A stretch of 64,000 bases of DNA from the NCBI GenBank assembly GCA_023423275.1, contig JAFAFW010000096.1:26184-90183 (forward strand), written 5' to 3'. Below the pieces are notes generated by a model. It saw nothing but the letters and a program-made list of their open reading frames with translations, was not told the DNA's origin and ran no database searches. Both the position numbers and the translations under genes were made by a program. Source of the DNA: Pseudomonadota bacterium. GTDB lineage: Bacteria > Pseudomonadota > Alphaproteobacteria > Rhizobiales > Hyphomicrobiaceae. Positions 26,546 through 35,346 of this stretch are shown piece by piece (the stretch's first letter is position 1; each line of letters starts with the position of its first letter).

Positions 26546-27805
26546 GTGGTCGATCATAACGAGATGAAACCTGCCGGCCCGCTCGCAGGATATCGCGTGC
26601 TCGAAATCGGATCGACCGTGGCAGGCCCCTTTTGTGGCCGCATGCTCGCGGACTTCGGCGCCGAGGTCATCAAGATCGAACCGCCCGACGGCGACCCCGT
26701 CCGCACGATGGGCAAACAGCTCGACGGACATTCGCTTTATGCTGCCAGCATTTTCCGCAACAAAAAGATGATCAGCCTCGATCTGCGCGAGCAGAAGGGC
26801 CGCGATATCGCCCGGGCGCTCGCTGCCAAATGCGACGTCCTCGTCGAAAACTTCAAGCCGGGAACGCTCGAGAAATGGGGATTGGGCTGGGCGGATCTTT
26901 CGCAGCTCAACCCGGGCCTGGTGATGGTGCGGATTTCCGGTTTCGGTCAGGACGGCCCCTACTCTCATCGTCCAGGTTATGGCGTCGTGTGCGAAGCTGT
27001 CAGCGGCCTGCGCCATCTGACGGGCGATCCGGATCGCGCGCCGTCGCGGGTCGGTGTCTCGATGACCGACTATATCGCGGGCCTGCATGGCGCCTACGGG
27101 GCCGTGATGGCGCTGATGCAGCGCAAGCAGAGCGGACGCGGGCAATTCATCGACGCGGCGCTTTACGAATGCGCCTTCAATTTCATGGAGGTCTGGGTTC
27201 CCGCCTACGACAAGATGGGATTCATTCCGGACCGCACGGGCTCCCGCTTGATCGGCAGCACACCCAACAATCTCTATCCGACTGCCGACGGAACCTACAT
27301 CCACATCACGGCCATGGCGGACAATCTGTTCCGCAGGCTCGCCAACGCGATGGAACAGCCTGGACTGGCAGAGGACACCCGCTTCGCCAAGCATACCAGC
27401 CGAAATGAAAATCACGCGGCGCTCGATGAGATCATAAGCCGGTGGACGTCGGCCCTTCCGCTTGCTGACATCGAAGCGACGCTGCAAAAAGCGGCGATCC
27501 CGGCGACGCGCATCTTCACCATCGAAGATATTTTCAACGACCCGCACTACCAGCAACGCAATTCCATTATCAGACCACCGGATGACAATCTCGGCTCGGT
27601 GGCGATGGCTGGTGTCGTTCCGCGCCTGTCGGAAACCCCTGGCATCGTCCGGCATGCGGGACGCGATATCGGACAGGACACGCGATCTGTTTTGCACGAT
27701 GTCCTGGGGCTTGGCGACGACAGCATCGACGCCCTGATCCGCGAAGGCATTCTCGCCGAGAAATCCTCTGCCGAACGCGCGCAGCATGAGGGCTCCGCAG
27801 CATGA
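26546..27805 (+). CDS. CaiB/BaiF family CoA transferase (class III)
   Basis: Class III CoA transferases move CoA from one thioester to another carboxylate through an aspartyl-CoA intermediate. The 419-residue product has the N-terminal GYRVLEIGSTVAGPFCGRML, DFGAEVIKIEPP, NFKPGTLEKWGLG and the catalytic aspartate in VSMTDYIAGLHG (about residue 174). It starts at GTG 26546; an ATG at 26564 is an alternative. It overlaps the next gene by four bases (ATGA), so CoA transfer and carboxylation act together: this enzyme likely activates the acid that the carboxylase then uses. The acid is unknown. Confidence 0.93.
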   Translation: MVDHNEMKPAGPLAGYRVLEIGSTVAGPFCGRMLADFGAEVIKIEPPDGDPVRTMGKQLDGHSLYAASIFRNKKMISLDLREQKGRDIARALAAKCDVLVENFKPGTLEKWGLGWADLSQLNPGLVMVRISGFGQDGPYSHRPGYGVVCEAVSGLRHLTGDPDRAPSRVGVSMTDYIAGLHGAYGAVMALMQRKQSGRGQFIDAALYECAFNFMEVWVPAYDKMGFIPDRTGSRLIGSTPNNLYPTADGTYIHITAMADNLFRRLANAMEQPGLAEDTRFAKHTSRNENHAALDEIISRWTSALPLADIEATLQKAAIPATRIFTIEDIFNDPHYQQRNSIIRPPDDNLGSVAMAGVVPRLSETPGIVRHAGRDIGQDTRSVLHDVLGLGDDSIDALIREGILAEKSSAERAQHEGSAA

Positions 27806-29370
27806 ACACCCTGCAAACCGCCGCGATTTCGGCCGAGCCAAACTCCCAGACGCCCGACGACTATGAACTGAGGCAGTCGAAGGCTCTGGCCATGGGCGGC
27901 CCGGAGAAATTGGCGCGCCGGAAGGCCGCCGGTGTACTCAATGCGCGCGAACGGATCGACGCGCTGGTGGATCCCGGCAGCTTCATTGAAAGCGGTTTGT
28001 TCGGCGCATCGGCGACGCGCCCGGAGGATCGCGACCGCACACCGGCCGACGGCAAGATCGCCGGCTTCGGAAAAATCAACGGGCGCGAGTGCGCGGTGAT
28101 CGTCAACGACTTTACCGTCATGGGCGCATCCTCCAGCGCCACCAACGGCCGCAAGATCGCGCACGCAAAGCGCGTCGCAACCAGCCGTGGATTGCCGATG
28201 ATCTTCCTTGGTGAATCATCAGGAGCCCGCATGCCCGACCACATGGGCTCGCGCGGCATGGGCACATTGCTCGGCAACGATCCGACGCAATATGCGCGCA
28301 TGCGCGAAACGCCGTGGGTCTCGGCCACGCTCGGCTATTCCTACGGGTCATCCTCCTGGTACGCCGTGCTGTCGGACTTCAGCGTGATGCGCAAAGGCGC
28401 GGTGATGGCGGTGTCGAGCGCCCAACTCGCCTCGCTCGCCATGAAGGAGACGGTCGATCCGGACGCCTTGGGCGGCTGGAAGGTGCATGCGGACATCACC
28501 GGTTTCGCCGACATGGTCGTCGAAACCGACGAGGAAGCCCTGGCGGCGATCAAGACCTTTCTCTCTTATATGCCTGCGCATAATCGCGAGGCACCTCCCA
28601 TACGCCCGGTTCCGGCGGAATCGGGTTCCAAAATGGCGGGGATTGCAAAGCTGCTGCCGGCAAAGCGCACGCAGGTCTACGACGTCCGTACGATCATCCG
28701 CACGATTGTCGATGCGGACAGCTTTTTCGAACTCAAGCCACGCTTTGGCAAAGTTGCCGTTACCGGACTCGCGCGCCTGGATGGGCGCACCGTCGGGCTC
28801 GTCGCCAACAACCCGCTGTTCAAGGGGGGCGCGATGGATACCGACGCGTGTGAGAAAGTCACGAGCTTCCTGGTGCTGTGCGACAGCTTCAACATTCCTC
28901 TCGTGCTGCTCGTCGATACGCCAGGCTTCGCGATCGGCAACGAGGCCGAACGCAAGCGCGCGCCAGGCAAGATCATGAACTACATGCAGGCGCTCCAGCT
29001 CTGCACCGTGCCGAAGATTTCCGTCATCCTGCGCAAGAGCTACGGACAGGCGTACCTCAATATGGGCGGGGGCCGGAATTCCGATGAAGTGGCGGCATGG
29101 CCGACGGCTGAGGTGAGCTTCATGGATCCCACCTTCGCGGTGAAAATCGTCCATGGTCTGGAGCCGGGAGATCCCGGCTTCGACGACGCATTCGCGCGCA
29201 TGAGCAAGGATAGCGAGCCGTGGGACATGGCCGCCGTTTACGCCGTGCAGAGCGTTATCCGGCCGGAGGACACGCGCGATTATCTGATCCGGATGCTCGA
29301 CGTTCACCGTCAGCGCATGACCAATGGCATCGGCCAGCATCTGATGCACGCCTGGCCGACGAGCTACTAG
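27802..29370 (+). CDS. Acyl-CoA carboxylase carboxyltransferase subunit 1
   Basis: The 522-residue protein has both halves of the carboxyltransferase fold. The N-terminal half has KIAGFGKINGRECAVIVNDF and GESSGARMPDHMG, the C-terminal half has GLVANNPLFKGGAMDTDACE and LLVDTPGFAIGNEAE, as in the PccB/AccD family. Such subunits move carboxyl from carboxybiotin to the acyl-CoA. The GG in the usual DSGGARIQEG motif is SSGARMP here. It belongs with the biotin carboxylase and mini-BCCP downstream. A second, different carboxyltransferase gene sits at 31046. Confidence 0.92.
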   Translation: MNTLQTAAISAEPNSQTPDDYELRQSKALAMGGPEKLARRKAAGVLNARERIDALVDPGSFIESGLFGASATRPEDRDRTPADGKIAGFGKINGRECAVIVNDFTVMGASSSATNGRKIAHAKRVATSRGLPMIFLGESSGARMPDHMGSRGMGTLLGNDPTQYARMRETPWVSATLGYSYGSSSWYAVLSDFSVMRKGAVMAVSSAQLASLAMKETVDPDALGGWKVHADITGFADMVVETDEEALAAIKTFLSYMPAHNREAPPIRPVPAESGSKMAGIAKLLPAKRTQVYDVRTIIRTIVDADSFFELKPRFGKVAVTGLARLDGRTVGLVANNPLFKGGAMDTDACEKVTSFLVLCDSFNIPLVLLVDTPGFAIGNEAERKRAPGKIMNYMQALQLCTVPKISVILRKSYGQAYLNMGGGRNSDEVAAWPTAEVSFMDPTFAVKIVHGLEPGDPGFDDAFARMSKDSEPWDMAAVYAVQSVIRPEDTRDYLIRMLDVHRQRMTNGIGQHLMHAWPTSY

Positions 29371-29381
29371 GACCCACGCCG

Positions 29382-30737
29382 ATGCCCGCGTTCAGCAAAG
29401 TTCTGGTGGCAAATCGCGGCGCGGTCGCCGCCCGCATCCTGCGCGCGCTCGGTGAAATGAACATTCCATCCGTCGCCGTTTATTCCGACGCCGACGCGGG
29501 CGCGCCGTATCTGGAACTGGCAAGTCAGGCCGTTCATATCGGCGCGGCGCCGGCGCGCGAAAGCTATCTCAACCAGGACGCGATCATCGCTGCGCTGAAG
29601 GAAACCGGCGCTGACGCGGTGCATCCCGGATATGGATTTCTGTCTGAGAATGCGAGCTTTGCCGAACGCATCGCTACGGCGGGAGCCGCGTTCATCGGGC
29701 CGTCGCCCCGCTGGATTTCCGATATGGGACACAAGGCGCGCGCACGAGAACTGGCAAAACAGTATGGCCTGCCTGTGGGACGCGGCTCCGGCGTTCTCGG
29801 CAACGAGAAGGACGCGATCCTCCAGGCGGCAAACGACATCGGCTATCCGGTTCTCGTCAAGGCGGCTGGCGGCGGCGGCGGAATCGGCATGCTTCCGGCG
29901 CGGTCACCCGATGAACTGGTGGCCACGGTCTCCCGCGCAGCCGACCTGTGCCAACGCGCTTTCGGCACCTCGGATATCTACCTCGAGCGGCTGGTCGAGA
30001 AGCCGCGACATGTCGAATTCCAGATCCTCGGCGATCGACATGGCAACGTCGCTCATCTGTTCGAGCGCGATTGCTCCACGCAGCGCCGCTATCAGAAAAT
30101 GATCGAAGAAGCACCCGCCCCCGCCGTCAATCGGGCGCATGTGGACAAAACAGCAGCGCTTCTCGCGCAGAAACTTGCAGCAGCCGGATACGATAATATC
30201 GGCACGGTCGAAATGCTGATGGACGCCGACGGCGAACTCGCTTTCCTCGAAATGAACACGCGCCTGCAGGTCGAGCATGGCGTGACGGAGGAAATCACCG
30301 GCCTGGATCTCGTCCATGCACAGATCCGCTCCGCTGCCGGTGAGCGGCTTGCCGCCATCCTGCCGGACAACATTGCGATCAGCGGCCATGCCATCGAAGC
30401 GCGCGTTTATGCCGAAGACCCGAAGCGCTTTTTCCCCTCGCCAGGAAAACTCACGACATTCCGGCCACCGCTCGATAAGAGTATTCGCATCGAGACCGGC
30501 TATTGCGAAGGCCGCGAGATCACCCCTCACTACGATCCGATGATCGCCAAGGTCATCGTGCATCGGCTGGACCGCGAAGCTGCGCGCCGTGCACTGATCG
30601 AGTCCTTGCAGAACTTCACGATCGAAGGCGTAAAATCCAACATTCCGGCTCTCATCGCCGTTCTCGACAGCGACGCGTTCGTTTCCGGACATCCGCACAC
30701 CGGATTGGTCAACGACGTGCTCGCACGAAAAGCTTAG
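29382..30737 (+). CDS. Biotin carboxylase subunit (AccC type)
   Basis: Biotin carboxylase uses ATP and bicarbonate to make carboxybiotin on the carrier. The 451-residue product (start ATG 29382, MPAFSKVLVANRG) has the family N-terminus, HPGYGFLSENASFAER, the ATP-grasp glycine loop KAAGGGGGIGM (about 164-174), QRRYQKMIEEAPAP and EMNTRLQVEHGVTEE. It ends after the C-terminal domain without a biotinyl domain, which is instead encoded separately just downstream, as in bacterial AccC. All catalytic stretches look intact. Confidence 0.95.
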   Translation: MPAFSKVLVANRGAVAARILRALGEMNIPSVAVYSDADAGAPYLELASQAVHIGAAPARESYLNQDAIIAALKETGADAVHPGYGFLSENASFAERIATAGAAFIGPSPRWISDMGHKARARELAKQYGLPVGRGSGVLGNEKDAILQAANDIGYPVLVKAAGGGGGIGMLPARSPDELVATVSRAADLCQRAFGTSDIYLERLVEKPRHVEFQILGDRHGNVAHLFERDCSTQRRYQKMIEEAPAPAVNRAHVDKTAALLAQKLAAAGYDNIGTVEMLMDADGELAFLEMNTRLQVEHGVTEEITGLDLVHAQIRSAAGERLAAILPDNIAISGHAIEARVYAEDPKRFFPSPGKLTTFRPPLDKSIRIETGYCEGREITPHYDPMIAKVIVHRLDREAARRALIESLQNFTIEGVKSNIPALIAVLDSDAFVSGHPHTGLVNDVLARKA

Positions 30738-30802
30738 CCAATAAAATTGGAATAACGCTGAGAAAAAATGCGCTAGAAATCAGGAAACAGGGGCACGCGA
30801 GC

Positions 30803-31024
30803 GTGGCGGAGATCGAAGCGAAAACGGAAGTAACTGGCGCGGTCTGGAAGATCGTCACTGAAGTCGGCCAGAAAGTGGACGCCGGTGACACCATCATGAT
30901 CATCGAGTCCATGAAAATGGAAATTCCGGTGATTGCCGAAGAAGACGGTGTGATCCAAAAATTCCTCGTCGAAGAAACGACCCCTGTCAGCGAAGGACAG
31001 GTCGTCGCTATTCTGTCGAGCTGA
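30803..31024 (+). CDS. Minimal biotin carboxyl carrier protein
   Basis: A 73-residue single biotinyl domain, with no N-terminal extension. The biotin lysine is K38 in ESMKMEI, the standard biotinylation motif. The start is GTG at 30803, with CAGGGG upstream. It lies 65 bases after the biotin carboxylase and 21 before the second carboxyltransferase. E. coli AccB is about twice this length, so the missing Pro/Ala linker and thumb region mean the carrier must interact differently. A short CCAAT-AAA-ATTGG hairpin lies in the 65-base gap. Confidence 0.9.
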   Translation: MAEIEAKTEVTGAVWKIVTEVGQKVDAGDTIMIIESMKMEIPVIAEEDGVIQKFLVEETTPVSEGQVVAILSS

Positions 31025-31045
31025 TCTGGGTATCGGAGGCGCCAC

Positions 31046-32653
31046 GTGAACCAAGTGACGAAAGCCCCGCCATCAGCCGGCACCAAACAGGACGATTGGC
31101 GCGAGGAGATCACCGAACTGCAGTTTCGCCGTGAGCAAGCGAATGCGCTCGGCGGTACGGAGGCCGTTGCGAAGCATCACGATCGGGGCCGTCTGACGAT
31201 CCGTGAGCGCGTCGAGGGGCTGGTCGACGAAAAGTCTTTCCAAGAGGTGGGCACGCTGACTGGACAAGGCAAATACGACGGCGCGGCGCTAACCGGCGTG
31301 ACGCCGGCACCCTACGTCATGGGTCTCGCACAGATCGACGGACGTCCGGTTGCCATCGGCGGCGAGGATTTCACAATCCGCGGCGGCGTGAGCTGGTCCG
31401 GCGACCGCAAGAAGGGCGGACAAGGCGGGTTTGTCGAGGACCTTGCCGCCAACTACCGCATTCCGCTGGTCAATCTCATCGACGGTGCAGGCGGCAGCGT
31501 AACGTCCATCAACAAGCGCGGTCATTCGGTATTTCCCGGCGTCCATGGTTTTGAGCGCTCCGTGGAGCTGCTCGGTCTTGTGCCCGTTGTGTGCGCCGTC
31601 ATGGGCACCGCCGCAGGCGGCCCGGCCGGCCGGGCGATTCTTTCTCACTGGTCGGTCATGGTGGACGGCACCAGTCAGGTCTTCGCAGCCGGTCCGCCGG
31701 TCGTGGAACGCTCCCTTGGTCAGAAAATTTCGAAGGAGGATCTCGGCGGCGCTCCGATCGCAGTCGATACCGCCGGTACAATCGACAATCGCGTGAAAAG
31801 CGAAAACGAGTGTTTCGCGGAGATCAAACGCTTCCTGTCGTACATGCCCTCCAACGTCTGGGAGCTCCCGCCAATCGTCCAGGCATCCGACTGCATCGAC
31901 CGCCGCGACGAAGAACTTCTCTCGATCGTCCCGAAGGACCGGCGGCGACCGTACAATATGAAAAAGCTGATTACTCACGTCGTGGACAAGGGATCGTTTT
32001 TCGAGATTCAGCCCACATTCGGCAAGGCGCTGATTACCGGCCTTGCACGCATGAATGGCAAAGTCGTCGGCATTATCGCCAATAATCCGATGATTTATGG
32101 TGGTGCCATGGATGTGAAAGCCGCGCGCAAGCAGATCCATTTCGTCGAGCTATGCGACTGTTTTCATATCCCCCTGATCTTCTTCGTCGATGTACCGGGC
32201 TTCATGGTGGGGAAAGACGCTGAGGCGGCAGCGACACTGCGCGAGGGCATGCGCGCCGTCTACGTCGGGCTGCAGGCGTCGGTCCCCGTGTATACCGTGG
32301 TCGTGCGCAAGTGCTACGGTATGGCCGGGATGGGAACCACGGACAAAAACGGCCTTGAACTGAAGATTGCCTGGCCGTCCGCGGAATGGGGATCATTGCC
32401 GATTGAAGGCGGTGTCGCTGCCGCATTCCGACGTGAGATTGCCAACGCCCCAGATGCCAAGGCCCGCGAGCAGGAAATCGAGGCCGAACTGCGTGCCATG
32501 GCGTCACCGTTCCGCACAGCTGAAGCATTCGGCGTGGAGGAGATCATCGATCCACGCGAGACGCGCCCGTATCTGTGCCGCTTCATCGACGCCGCACAGG
32601 CACGCTTGAAAACGACCGTCGGCCCCAAAGCAAAATATGGCGTCCGGCCCTGA
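31046..32653 (+). CDS. Acyl-CoA carboxylase carboxyltransferase subunit 2
   Basis: A second full-length carboxyltransferase (535 residues) in the same operon. The N-terminal half has FTIRGGVSWSGDRKKGGQGG, VNLIDGAGGSV and VMGTAAGGPAGRAILSHWSV; the C-terminal half has GIIANNPMIYGGAMDVKAA and FFVDVPGFMVGKDAEAAA. It is clearly different from subunit 1 in the acyl-CoA-binding loops (IDGAGGSV against SSGARMP). GTG at 31046 follows a CGGAGG site 6 bases upstream. Two such genes beside one biotin carboxylase suggest either a mixed alpha/beta carboxyltransferase core or two enzymes sharing a carrier. Confidence 0.92.
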   Translation: MNQVTKAPPSAGTKQDDWREEITELQFRREQANALGGTEAVAKHHDRGRLTIRERVEGLVDEKSFQEVGTLTGQGKYDGAALTGVTPAPYVMGLAQIDGRPVAIGGEDFTIRGGVSWSGDRKKGGQGGFVEDLAANYRIPLVNLIDGAGGSVTSINKRGHSVFPGVHGFERSVELLGLVPVVCAVMGTAAGGPAGRAILSHWSVMVDGTSQVFAAGPPVVERSLGQKISKEDLGGAPIAVDTAGTIDNRVKSENECFAEIKRFLSYMPSNVWELPPIVQASDCIDRRDEELLSIVPKDRRRPYNMKKLITHVVDKGSFFEIQPTFGKALITGLARMNGKVVGIIANNPMIYGGAMDVKAARKQIHFVELCDCFHIPLIFFVDVPGFMVGKDAEAAATLREGMRAVYVGLQASVPVYTVVVRKCYGMAGMGTTDKNGLELKIAWPSAEWGSLPIEGGVAAAFRREIANAPDAKAREQEIEAELRAMASPFRTAEAFGVEEIIDPRETRPYLCRFIDAAQARLKTTVGPKAKYGVRP

Positions 32654-32710
32654 CCGACACATAACAAAAAAAGAGAATAACAGACGCAAAGTCAAAAGGA
32701 GGAAACTGGA

Positions 32711-33700
32711 ATGAAAATAAGAACGACCATAGTCCACGCGGCAACGCTCGCATCCGCGCTCGTGATTGCTGGCACGGCAAGCGCGCAAGAAAAACTGAAA
32801 GTTCGATTTGGCATTCTCAAGACGGCCTCTCAGGCTGCATTCTACGTCGGTGCCCAGAAAGGCATCTTCGCGAAGTACGGGTTCGACGTTGAGGTCATGC
32901 CGCTCTCAACCGGCGTGCAGGCGAATCAGGCGCTCGCCGCTGGCCAGGTCGACTGGTCAGGCGGCGGGGTCGAATCCACCGTGGTGTCATGGGCCACAGG
33001 CCTGCCGTTCAAAGCATACTCGATGTATGCGAAGGGTGGGGACAGCTACGGCCTGCTCGTTCGCAAGGATTCGAATATCAAATCGCCCAAGGACCTGAAA
33101 GGAAAGCGCGTCGCGGTTCCGCAAGGCACAGCACCAGCGCAGGGCCTCAATCAGGTGGTCCAGGAAGCTGGTCTTGCGCGTGATGATGTGCAGCGCGTCA
33201 ATGCCAACTACGGCAACATGGGCCAGATGCTGATTGCCGGGTCCGTTGATGCGATGGCCGGCCTCGAACCGTTCCTGTCGCTGACAGACGAAAAAATGAG
33301 CGGTGAGGCCACAATCCTGCTGCGCCTCGGAAAGCACGTTCAGGGTGGCGGTCTGTTTCTGATCACGAACAAATGGGCTGAGGCGCACCCGGACAAGATT
33401 GCCGACGCGGTTGCCGCACTTTGGGAATCGCAGCAGTGGGTCCGTAAAAATCCAAAAGAGGCGGCGGTCATCCAGGCCGAATATCTCAAGGTCGAGCCGC
33501 GCATTGTTGAAGTTACGTTCAAGTGGCTCAACTATGATCCGCTGCTTGACGACTTTACACGCAAGTCGCTTCAGACCACCGCCGACTATCTGTTGGCCGA
33601 AAAGCTGATCCCGAATGCTGTGGCCCCTGCCGACCATCTGAAGCAGCTCGACAAGGTCGTCACCGAAGTCAAGGCCAAACAGGCGAAACTGCTCGAGTAG
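32711..33700 (+). CDS. ABC transporter substrate-binding protein, TauA/SsuA/NMT1 family
   Basis: The 329-residue protein has a Sec signal peptide (about 1-24; VHAATLASALVIAGTASA, cleavage after SA-QE) and a two-lobed periplasmic fold of the NMT1/SsuA type (VRFGILKTASQAAFYVGAQK, DLKGKRVAVPQGT, GSVDAMAGLEPF). These proteins bind sulfonates, nitrate, thiamine precursors, or aromatic acids. It has a strong ribosome site (AGGAGGAAAC) and is followed directly by the ATPase and permease. Linkage to the CoA transferase and carboxylase suggests it imports their carboxylate substrate. Confidence 0.92.
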   Translation: MKIRTTIVHAATLASALVIAGTASAQEKLKVRFGILKTASQAAFYVGAQKGIFAKYGFDVEVMPLSTGVQANQALAAGQVDWSGGGVESTVVSWATGLPFKAYSMYAKGGDSYGLLVRKDSNIKSPKDLKGKRVAVPQGTAPAQGLNQVVQEAGLARDDVQRVNANYGNMGQMLIAGSVDAMAGLEPFLSLTDEKMSGEATILLRLGKHVQGGGLFLITNKWAEAHPDKIADAVAALWESQQWVRKNPKEAAVIQAEYLKVEPRIVEVTFKWLNYDPLLDDFTRKSLQTTADYLLAEKLIPNAVAPADHLKQLDKVVTEVKAKQAKLLE

Positions 33701-33711
33701 GCGTGGCCGGA

Positions 33712-34503
33712 ATGACCGAAATCCTCGTCTCAAGGAACATCTCGAAGACCTACTTCGACACTGTTGCCAATGACGACGTCGTAGCGCTGAGCGACATCTC
33801 GCTCAGCATCGAAGCTCACGAGTTCGTCTCCGTCATTGGTCCGTCGGGTTGCGGTAAGTCGACATTCCTGCGCATCGTCGCTGGTCTCGATGCGCCGACA
33901 TCCGGCGAGGTGACGGTCACGGGCCGGAAAGTGACCGGACCGGGCGCCGACCGCGGCATGGTCTTCCAGGAATACGCGCTGCTGCCCTGGAAAACGACCG
34001 AAGCCAACGTCGAGTTCGGGCTTCGGCTCAAAGGGATGTCGAAAGAGAAGCGCGCGCCGATCGTGCAACGGTTCATAGATCTCGTCGGATTGAAGGGATT
34101 CGAGAAGAAATACCCGCATCAACTCTCCGGCGGCATGCGCCAGCGCGCGGCCGTCGCCCGCGTCCTCGCCAACAATCCCGCGATCCTGCTGATGGACGAG
34201 CCGTTCGCTGCTGTCGACGCCATGACACGGCAGCGACTCCAGGAGGAATTGACCATAATCGCCGCGTCGGAGCGCACGACCGTTCTGTTCATCACGCATG
34301 CGATCGACGAGGCCGTGTTTCTCTCGGATCGCGTCATTGCCCTTTCCGGCCGGCCGGGCCGTATCGTCGCCGATGTCCGCATCGACCTCAAACGGCCACG
34401 CCAGTGGAATGATCTGGTTCGCGATCCGGATTTCATCCGGTATCGCGATCAACTGACGCAATGCATTCACGACGGCGCGAAATCGATCAAGGAGCACACA
34501 TGA
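33712..34503 (+). CDS. ABC transporter ATP-binding protein, TauB/SsuB family
   Basis: This 263-residue ATPase powers the importer encoded around it. Walker A (GPSGCGKST), the Q-loop (MVFQEYALLPWKT), the signature LSGGMRQRAAVAR and Walker B (ILLMDEPFAAVD) are all intact, with the H-loop in FITHAIDEAVF. The KTTEANVEFGLRLKGMSK region is typical of the nitrate/sulfonate/taurine group. The start is ATG 33712; a GTG at 33703 is also possible. It overlaps the permease gene by four bases (ATGA). Confidence 0.94.
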   Translation: MTEILVSRNISKTYFDTVANDDVVALSDISLSIEAHEFVSVIGPSGCGKSTFLRIVAGLDAPTSGEVTVTGRKVTGPGADRGMVFQEYALLPWKTTEANVEFGLRLKGMSKEKRAPIVQRFIDLVGLKGFEKKYPHQLSGGMRQRAAVARVLANNPAILLMDEPFAAVDAMTRQRLQEELTIIAASERTTVLFITHAIDEAVFLSDRVIALSGRPGRIVADVRIDLKRPRQWNDLVRDPDFIRYRDQLTQCIHDGAKSIKEHT

Positions 34504-35330
34504 GCGCTGCCGATCTTCCCGCCGAGGCGATCGCCGCCAAAGCACGCAGCCGCATCGGGCGGTCCTGGTTCACCGACCTGTTTCCGTTCGCAGTCGGCAT
34601 CGTCATCTGGCAGATCCTGTCCTCACTGAACATATGGCCACGCGTTCTGTTTCCTTCGCCTCTGGAAGTGGCGGAAGCATTCGTGAGCGACATCGCCAGC
34701 GGTGTGCTGCTGGTCAACCTCGGTGTCAGTCTGAAAAGCCTCATCCTCGGCTTTCTTGTGGGATCGGCGATCGCCATTCCGCTCGGCTATCTCATGGGAC
34801 TGAACCGCCGAAGCCGCGATTTTTTCGATCCGCTTGTCAATCTCCTGCAGGCGATCCCGGGACTTGCCTGGATTCCATTCGCGATCCTTTGGTTCGGCCT
34901 CGGTCAGGGCGCGGTCACCTTCATCATCGTTATGTCGGTATTCTTCCCGGTGCTGCACAATCTGCTCACCGGCATCCGGATGGTGCAGCCGGTTTTGATC
35001 GAGGCTGTGCGAACGCTCGGGGCCGGCAAAGCCGCCGTAATCAGCCATGTGATCTTTCCTGCCACCCTGCCAAATCTGATGACGGGCATCCGGTTGGGTA
35101 TCGCCTTCGGATTTCGCTCACTCGTCGGCGGAGAGATGATCGCGAGCACGAACGGCCTGGGCTATGCCATATTCAATGCGCAGCAGTACTTCCAATCCGC
35201 GCGCATCGTTGTCGGCATGCTGGCGATCGGCATCACGTGGCTCATCATGGACCGCCTGCTTCTGCGACCCATCGAGCAGCGCACGACGATGCGTTGGGGG
35301 CTTGTACGGGAAGGTATCGAGACGGCTTAA
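34500..35330 (+). CDS. ABC transporter permease, TauC/SsuC family
   Basis: A 276-residue inner-membrane permease with about six hydrophobic segments and the EAA-type loop (EAVRTLGAGKAAVISHVIFP) that docks on the ATPase. ATG at 34500 overlaps the ATPase stop. It is the last gene of the plus-strand run that starts with the GntR regulator; its stop is 16 bases from the convergent HWE kinase gene, with no clear hairpin between. The partner is the binding protein at 32711. Confidence 0.93.
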   Translation: MSAADLPAEAIAAKARSRIGRSWFTDLFPFAVGIVIWQILSSLNIWPRVLFPSPLEVAEAFVSDIASGVLLVNLGVSLKSLILGFLVGSAIAIPLGYLMGLNRRSRDFFDPLVNLLQAIPGLAWIPFAILWFGLGQGAVTFIIVMSVFFPVLHNLLTGIRMVQPVLIEAVRTLGAGKAAVISHVIFPATLPNLMTGIRLGIAFGFRSLVGGEMIASTNGLGYAIFNAQQYFQSARIVVGMLAIGITWLIMDRLLLRPIEQRTTMRWGLVREGIETA

Positions 35331-35346
35331 ATATACGGATCAGACT

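Noticed and set aside
26504..27841. 445-codon open frame on the minus strand
   Set aside because: It mirrors the CaiB-type CoA transferase; composition is Arg/His/Asp-rich and no family is recognisable.
35331..35346. Terminator between the convergent permease and HWE kinase genes
   Set aside because: The 16-base gap and its surroundings show no convincing stem-loop.
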